Shown one piece after another: positions 57,848-64,000 of a DNA stretch of 64,000 bases. The DNA lies in contig WEDG01003263.1 in the NCBI GenBank assembly GCA_017591395.1, positions 1 to 64,000 of the forward strand. Reading direction: 5' to 3'. Source of the DNA: Schistocephalus solidus. Its lineage: Eukaryota; Platyhelminthes; Cestoda; Diphyllobothriidea; Diphyllobothriidae. Each line of letters opens with the position of its first letter. The first letter of the stretch is position 1. The notes beneath the pieces were generated by a model. That model ran no database searches. It had not been told where the DNA came from and worked only from the letters and a program-made list of their open reading frames with translations. The position numbers and the translations under genes are program-made.

Positions 57848-58845
57848 CCGTTGTCTGAGCTTCTACGTGATAAACGAACTTCGCCCTTTTTTGAGTCCAG
57901 TAGCCCTTGTTTCGGCTACGAGAACAGATCAAGGCGGACCGCAAATGTGTGCAGTGTACCTTGGGAGAGGGGATTTAAGGCATAGGATGAAGATTGGTGT
58001 TGTTGTTGCCCTGCACTTAACGCACCTAGATCACAGCATGCAGTTCAAAAACACGACTCCTGGCAGTGTTAAGGGCACATTTACAATCCTAGCTCTTGTC
58101 CCTTATTAAATAGGAAGAACGAGTCATTCCAGGCATTCTACCAAGCTACCTATGAAGAAAAATCTTTTCTGGGAGAATAACATCAAATGAATGCGACGTT
58201 TGGGTCCTCTGTGTCTGACCTGTCGATATGGAAAGCTCTTGCCGATACAATTCCAAAGGATGTGGGTATTGTAACCTGCTGCCATATCTCTCCCAAACTC
58301 TGACTGTCAATATTACGTTCGGAAAGAAGGTTCAGTTTAAGAAACCTTCCAGGAGCTACATTGTTCATATGTTCCTAGGACACTGGCTTCGCATCACACG
58401 AATTGAATTAAATTCATAGGGGTCTTTTGGCCATTTGATGATTTTTAGTCTAAATTGATAGCGTACTTCTACCGCATGACTGCTGCAATTTTGTTAAATT
58501 TCTACTCGTAGCTGAGCGCATATTGTTATTCGAATTGAATGTGTGGCAAGATCGCCATGTGCGCCCCAACTCAGAGAACAAAGGATATCTCAGCATATAC
58601 CAAGAGACCATATTGCATACATAGCTAACGCTTACTCTTTCCATTGTGCTCGTTAGGTTTAGCGTTCGTTGCTGGGTTGTGAGAGTCAGACACTATATTT
58701 CGTTGGCCGTAGAAGGACCCAATTGTCGGGTCGAATGGGATCTTTCCAGGCGTTCCTTATTAAGACGCAAAATTAGCTTCAAAACAAATCAACTTTTACA
58801 GGCCTAATTTTTGCTGCCGTCGATGATCCCTAAAAGAAGTGGGCC
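57848..58845. other. No supported gene
   Basis: Short frames at 57867-58109 (plus), 58183-58368 and 58450-58644 (minus) are unassigned. The two minus ones could be further exons of the candidate gene at 58846-60598, but no splice chain is convincing. Confidence 0.3.
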
Positions 58846-60598
58846 AGGTCATCTAGGAATGATATCACGCTTAGTGGTCGGCATTACGTAAAGCCGGCAG
58901 CCCTCACAAGCTGCACGTATCGGGACAACAAAATTATTTGCAACCTTACTAACCCGGCAACTAATGGTTACCCTAACGCAAACCATAGATCGGGTACGGA
59001 TTATGTGGACGCTCTCCTTTTCTTCATTTAGCCCCACCCATAAAACCTTTACTACCATCGGTCCCGTATTACCCTCTGCCGTATTCTTTGTTCCCTAAGT
59101 TGGTTCTCATATTGCAATGTTACCGAATAAGTTCCTGTATGTTGTTTGTTTATTACCTGAATACGAGCAGACTTGCCAGCATATAATATAAAAATCAGTG
59201 GGCAATTTTCTTCGATATGCTTGGTTTACCAGAGCCTTTCCTAACAGACGTACTTGGTCCAATTTCCAAGGTCTTGCAATGTGCTTCAGCAGGTGCAACT
59301 GATATCCTTGGTTGACTATGCTGTGGTGCATATGGTGTACATCGTCGAAAACGACGAGTGAACTGGCATCATTTAACAGCATAAAGCCAAGCAGATCCAT
59401 TCCTCCACATAGGTCTGAAGCACTACTTGAACTTGTACGCGGCGAACGTTGTTGTGAAATGTAGGCATTTTTGTGTTCTGAAACTATAATAAACGATAGA
59501 ATATATCGAGACTGGTAATCTAGATTCACTTTTTCTAAGGGTACGTAAACACTGGTAAGGATGTTTCTTCCTGACAACTTAATAAAATAAATGCAACTGG
59601 TCAAGTGGAAACGGGTCGATAATTCGTACGTTGTAATCTAACGGCGGAGAGATGCCTATTGGATAATGAACCTCTGCGGGGGTAAAATATCCCCATTCAC
59701 CTAAGGCAGCTCTGACACACTTAATAAATTACCTTGTCTACGAACTCGCCTCATACGCAGCATCCATCGCATCAATAATAGGCATGAACATGTTAAATGT
59801 GCATCACAAAATATGGCGGCAAAACTAAACTTCAGGGTCCTTTCAATTACATGGGCACGCAAACCACACTTTGCCAATGCTAATAATTCAGCAGCGAGTG
59901 GTTTGCAAGACGTTTGCACATCCGATGGCTTGCCAACATCACAATATATTATTATAACATGACTACATGATTAAACCTACAATAGGGCACAATTCTTACT
60001 TATTCTGATTATGAACAGATAGCCCATCGATTGCTAGAAATATAAATACTTCATCATCTAGAACTTGCATTGAAGGTATCCGTAACTGATCATTCAGTTG
60101 CCTTAGCCATTCTAACTGTAGGTACTCATCATTGTCCATTGCCGTCACCGGTGCAGCACTCCGTGTTCTACCTGACATTGTTCGTGCGGTCGATGGCTGG
60201 TCGTGGAAGCATGGCTTGTTCATCTGCAGAAGGCTGTTAAAATGAGTAAACGGTGGTTTTGAGTGTACTATTCACTTTTGCAACGATTCCTGTAAGGTTG
60301 ATGGGCCTTCTGGTGTCTGAGAAAGTGAATACTCTTCAAACGTTCCCGTGTTATCCGAGGCAGACGTTGTGGAATGTACATCAGCACCAGAAGATGATGG
60401 ATTCGTATCAGTAACCCAGGTAACAAACGAGGAGGACGACGCGTCCCAAGGGTATTTTTCTCTTTTCGTCAAATTTAATTTGTGTCCTGATCTACACAAC
60501 ATTGATCGCTTTGATCTCAAACACGCCTTATCCGGATAAAAAGGCAGACACATATAGAAATAGGGGCAAATGGAATATTCGCCAAACAGAAGTAGCAT
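58846..60598 (-). CDS. Candidate multi-exon gene with short introns, unrecognised
   Basis: Four or five minus-strand open segments follow each other with possible GT...AG introns of 35-65 bp. In order: 60598-60274 (KLNLTKREKYPWDASSSSFV, Ser/Thr-rich); about 60245-60000 (DNDEYLQLEWLRQLNDQLRI, acidic; donor GTAAGAATT); about 59963-59715 (LAAELLALAKCGLRAHVIER, LTCSCLLLMRWMLRMRR); 59650-59165 (SASDLCGGMDLLGFMLLNDA, HIARPWKLDQVRLLGKAL); and about 59078-58846 (GPMVVKVLWVGLNEEKESV, VVPIRAACEGCRLYVMPTTK, stop). Introns this short fit the 33-bp intron of YIF1. The link between the third and fourth segments is unclear, and plus-strand stretches in the same area also look protein-like, so this may be misread. 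No domain recognised. Confidence 0.33.
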
Positions 60599-61029
60599 AT
60601 ATATTACGGCGTGACCGATAAGGATTTAAGGTCTAGGAGTGCGCGCAAACAAGCAGGTCCATCGTTCAACCGCTTAGGCATTCAGTATGCGTGCATCAGC
60701 TCTTGTTGACGTATGCGAAACTCGCCTGAATACCAATGAGCGCTTGGGCTCTAATTCGCCGCAAAACTTCGGGTCTGAATCGAAGTGCCTTGCTCTTAGG
60801 GAGCCTTTATAGAGTTTGCCAGAGACTTATGCTTCAAGGTCTGAAAGACTCAATTTAGACCGCATAAAATGTGAATGATCTGCATTCTTTGTGTCATCCA
60901 ATTCTGGAAGAATCTTGAAGACATCGGAATATGCGCAACGAACCGGTCAAGGTCGGAGCATGTTGCTAGATGAAACTCGCCAAAGCAAATATAAGATTCT
61001 TTTATTTAAGGTTGGATTAAAAGGTATAA
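60599..61029. other. No gene seen
   Basis: No coding or repeat signal that I recognise in this spacer before the LINE fragment. Confidence 0.35.
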
Positions 61030-62370
61030 GAAGTTTGTAAATAAATTTTATTCAATGTGTGGTGAACTTGTGGATGAGCGTATGACGAGTTTGACGTTCT
61101 TAACTTTATCAAGGCATTTGATTATGGCTTCAGATTGCGTTCCAGTGTATTGCTAACTTAAAGAGTTGAGTTTTGTGTTAACAAGGAGAGTGTTAGCTGC
61201 TTAGGCCTTTGCCCAGTGGTGCTGCACATGGCGCCTTTCACTTTCTTGGCACAAATGTACCGTTATGGTTGTCGGTGACAACCATCAGCCTCATCTAAGC
61301 ATAGATGGCCACGATATAAATGTACCTGGCGTTGTTAAGGACTTGGGCATATCATATTCCAACGGTCTCAATCTTTCAGAGAATTGCGCCCTGATTGTCT
61401 CCAAAGCATGCAGAACTGCCGGGTTTATCCTCCGAAATTTTAAAACTATTGATATTAGACTTCGCCTTTTTAAAATGTACGTTAGACCTGGCCTGGAATA
61501 CTGCTCGTTTCTATTTAGCCTTCTGCGCGCTAGCGAACGGAAGAAAATAGAATCGGTCCAACACTTCTTCACGAAAGGAATTTTATCGTTGGAGCACCGT
61601 AATCTGTCGTATCAAGAACGCTGTGGGCTTGTTAACATTGATCCCTTATGGTTTCGCCGAGTGCAGAAGGGACTATTTTGGCTGTTTAAGCTTTTGAATA
61701 ATCGCACATTTAATCCCCTTATCACTGTGAGGCAGCTTGACCATCCTCGGCGCAGCAGTCATCGCAATGTCTTTTTATTTCTTCCATTAGCTCGCACAGT
61801 TAAGTATCGACGGTTCTTTTCGGTAAACGCCATGGCCATGTGGAATAAACTTCCCCATAATATACAAGTCCAACGGAGTTATTCTTTGTTTAAGATTACC
61901 ATTACTAGTTTTTTGCATTCAGAACAGTTTCCAAGAATTCTGGGCGCCGATACGGTAGAATCTGTTTTCCTGTTCGACGGAGTGCGCGGCATCTGAACTC
62001 GATCCCAGGTGTTACCTTGAGGGATACGGCACCGTCTCTGCAGCCTGCACCAGTTGACTTCTTCGGCAGACAGTGAGCGACCGTACACGGATGCTTTCTT
62101 GCCTGAGGCAGAATCCCGGTTCCTAGCAAAGACAGAGAGACTGCATACAGACTGCAATTGTGTTAGCCCTTCCCTGATCTGAATTGCTATCATCCTTACA
62201 GGCGGCAGTTTTTCTCCTGAATAACATGAAAATAGGAAAAACACTTGTAATGATATATATTCAGGAGTTTTTTTTCACTGCCAGCCTCTACCCACTGAAT
62301 ATTTCATCTGACAATGCCTGTAAACCGGTATTAAATACAACTATTATTATTATTATTATTATTAATATTT
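61030..62370 (+). mobile_element. CR1/jockey-like LINE 3' end with (ATT)n tail
   Basis: 5'-truncated. RT motif A is visible as DVLNFIKAFDYGFRL (61093 on). A deletion then skips the YADD region, and an open frame of 243 codons (61265-61996) gives the thumb and tail: VVKDLGISYSNGLNLSENCA, LFKMYVRPGLEYCSFLF, RKKIESVQHFFTKGI, RVQKGLFWLFKLLNN and FSVNAMAMWNKLPHNI. The frame also extends upstream of its first Met. A 3' UTR of about 340 bp follows, ending in (ATT)n at 62338-62370. It resembles family B more than the 20440 fragment (same DLGISYSN box). The intact tail makes it one of the younger LINE pieces here. Confidence 0.72.
62338..62370 (+). repeat. (ATT)n LINE tail / microsatellite
   Basis: About nine ATT units directly after the LINE 3' UTR. 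A simple-repeat tail instead of poly(A) is typical of CR1-like and RTE-like elements. Confidence 0.7.
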
Positions 62371-64000
62371 CGGGTAAAAAGCTGGACATCGGTTGAAAAT
62401 ATATGAGGAATGCATCTTTCTTGTCAATTGGCTGAACCTTAAATCTGTCAAATTTTCACAGTTGACCATTTGCAATAACCTTCTGCAAACTTTCTCATCT
62501 AATATGACACGTCGCGGATGCATACCGAGCTTACTGCCGAGATTTAGACGAAGAATGCCATCTACATTGTAGCTGGTGCGAAAATCTGTCATGAATTGCA
62601 TGGGTAATTCAACATATTTTCCATGTGAATTTTTAATTCATTTATTTCCAGTTTATGGAATGAAAGTGTCCTGGGCAGTGGAGCATCTTCTCCGCAACGT
62701 ATAACTAAGTGCGGTGTACGGAGAAACCATGTGGTTAGTAGAAGTTTAAAGGAGACCATAGAATATAACATTGGAGGTGCAAGTCTCAAGGTTTAAGTTA
62801 AATCTCGCATTGCTTCAGCTTATTTTCGAACATAAACGTCTGAAAGTTCCTTTCAAAGCTCCTCAGCGATATTGATATCACAACATCTGCATTGAGGGCA
62901 TTCGCTATTTTAACCATGCTAACAGAGAAGAAGAACTTGTGTTCATCCATCCTGGCTTGGTGAACGGGCAGTTTTCATGGGCAACTTTTCATTTGGTCAC
63001 TGTAGAAAATGCATAGAAGTCCTCAGTAGCCAGGGCAACCCTCATGTCCCTTCACGTCGTGGCATGTCTGTATGAGACCAACTCATATTTGCCTGTAAAT
63101 GAAAGGGAAAAAAGTAAGGTTTATTGGGCGGGTTGTATATGACCAGGAGCTTTGACTCTCGACGATTTCGGTAGGTCTCCTTTGAATCTTTTTGAGATTG
63201 TTCTGATCGTGAATGGTCCAGTTTATCTAGGCGTGTATAAGAGATCATCAAAATCCACCAGGGTTCTCTTGCCCTGATAACAATTCGGACTCGAATCGGA
63301 CGCGAATCGGATCTGACCGTACGAATATTCGGACGCGAATCGTATCCAAACTTGATCACCTAATTCGGACTCAAATCGGATCCGATAATTCGTATCTAAT
63401 TTTTCAAATGCACAGCGGAACCACTTACTCGTTAAGTAGACCCCCTATTAGATAAACGGTTGAAAAGCGGGCCCCGTAACATTCTAATACAATACTTAAC
63501 AATGATACGGTGACTTTTTAAAGACTGAGGAAGCAACGAAAATATATTTTGTTAACAAAATTGAAAAAGTGTACAAAATTAAATGTTATAAATGTCCCAA
63601 ATCTTCAGTCCTTTGTTACCGTACCTTCAATTTCATCAGCCGTTTCATCGGGTATCCACTCAGAAATGAAAAGGGAATGAAATTAGTATTAATGAGTGAA
63701 CAATGGCCATTTAAATGCAAAGTATGGAAGCGTCAAAATCGCTGTTATATGTAGGGAATTTTTGTAGACAATGTTGCTAAGTAAAATTGACTAACCGTCA
63801 TCACTCATCTCATGGGCTGCCTTTATGCCCCTTTTGTGCAGTCGATCTTAGGCCTTCTTAAATGCATTTTTGAAAGATGGTTCTAGCTGCAGTTCATGAG
63901 CTTTCAGCTGATTATTCCACCGATGCAACGCCTCTGTGGAACACCTGATTAAGTAATTAATGATAAATCTTTTACCCCAAAACAACTGCATATATGTGGG
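62371..64000. other. Right edge, no gene seen
   Basis: Minus frames at 62362-62601, 62589-62789 and 63042-63359 and a plus frame at 63569-63754 are unassigned. The only structure seen is the degenerate short repeat at 63283-63400. Confidence 0.4.
63283..63400. repeat. Degenerate ATTCGGAC/GAATCGGA short repeat
   Basis: ATTCGGACTCGAATCGGA, ATTCGGACGCGAATCG and ATTCGGACTCAAATCGGA occur at irregular spacing with intermediate GCGAATCGGAT. Each unit is partly palindromic (TTCGGA...with GAATC). It looks like a decayed minisatellite. Confidence 0.5.

Overview
This is animal nuclear DNA, most likely from a parasitic flatworm (cestode or trematode). The reasons are a split metazoan YIF1-type gene whose first intron is only 33 bp while its last is about 6.1 kb, a spliced collagen/C1q gene, a moderately AT-rich background, and heavy load of non-LTR (CR1/jockey-like and RTE-like), LTR, tRNA-SINE and foldback repeats. 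Short 5' introns are well known in schistosomes and tapeworms. The species call is inference.

Layout. From 0.3 to 21 kb lies a nest of retroelements, nearly all on the minus strand: an old CR1 fragment (300-690), three copies of family A (710-4536, 4541-8640, 9161-10702), a cut-off copy of family B (10703-12807), a near-complete family B copy (about 15080-20230), and a plus-strand CR1 fragment (20440-21060). Between the two B copies sits a 1,143-bp LTR element with two almost identical 523-bp LTRs, a tRNA-Leu primer binding site, a polypurine tract and a 4-bp target duplication, but no coding interior.

From 21.8 to 30.5 kb a complete five-exon YIF1 homologue (306 aa, plus strand) can be read. 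Its fourth intron holds remnants of a CR1-like element, an RTE-like element and several copies of a GC-richer dispersed repeat. From 30.5 to 40.6 kb there is a possible BEL/Pao scrap, a degraded RTE-like element (36.2-38.7 kb), a tRNA-type SINE and a foldback element (39.0-39.9 kb).

From 40.6 to 52.1 kb a complete three-exon gene on the minus strand encodes a 231-aa secreted protein with signal peptide, nine Gly-X-Y triplets and a C1q domain. Its introns contain two further SINEs, nested inverted repeats, a possible Penelope-like remnant and a duplicated block carrying degenerate telomere-like TAACCC motifs. From 53.5 to 60.6 kb there are unassigned candidate exons, a second foldback element and a group of minus-strand open segments that may be an unrecognised small-intron gene. 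A CR1-like 3' fragment with an (ATT)n tail lies at 61.0-62.4 kb; the rest shows no gene I can support.

The two firm genes are unrelated: YIF1 acts in ER-Golgi membrane traffic, and the C1q protein is secreted. They are about 10 kb apart and converge. Everything else is repeat biology or unassigned.
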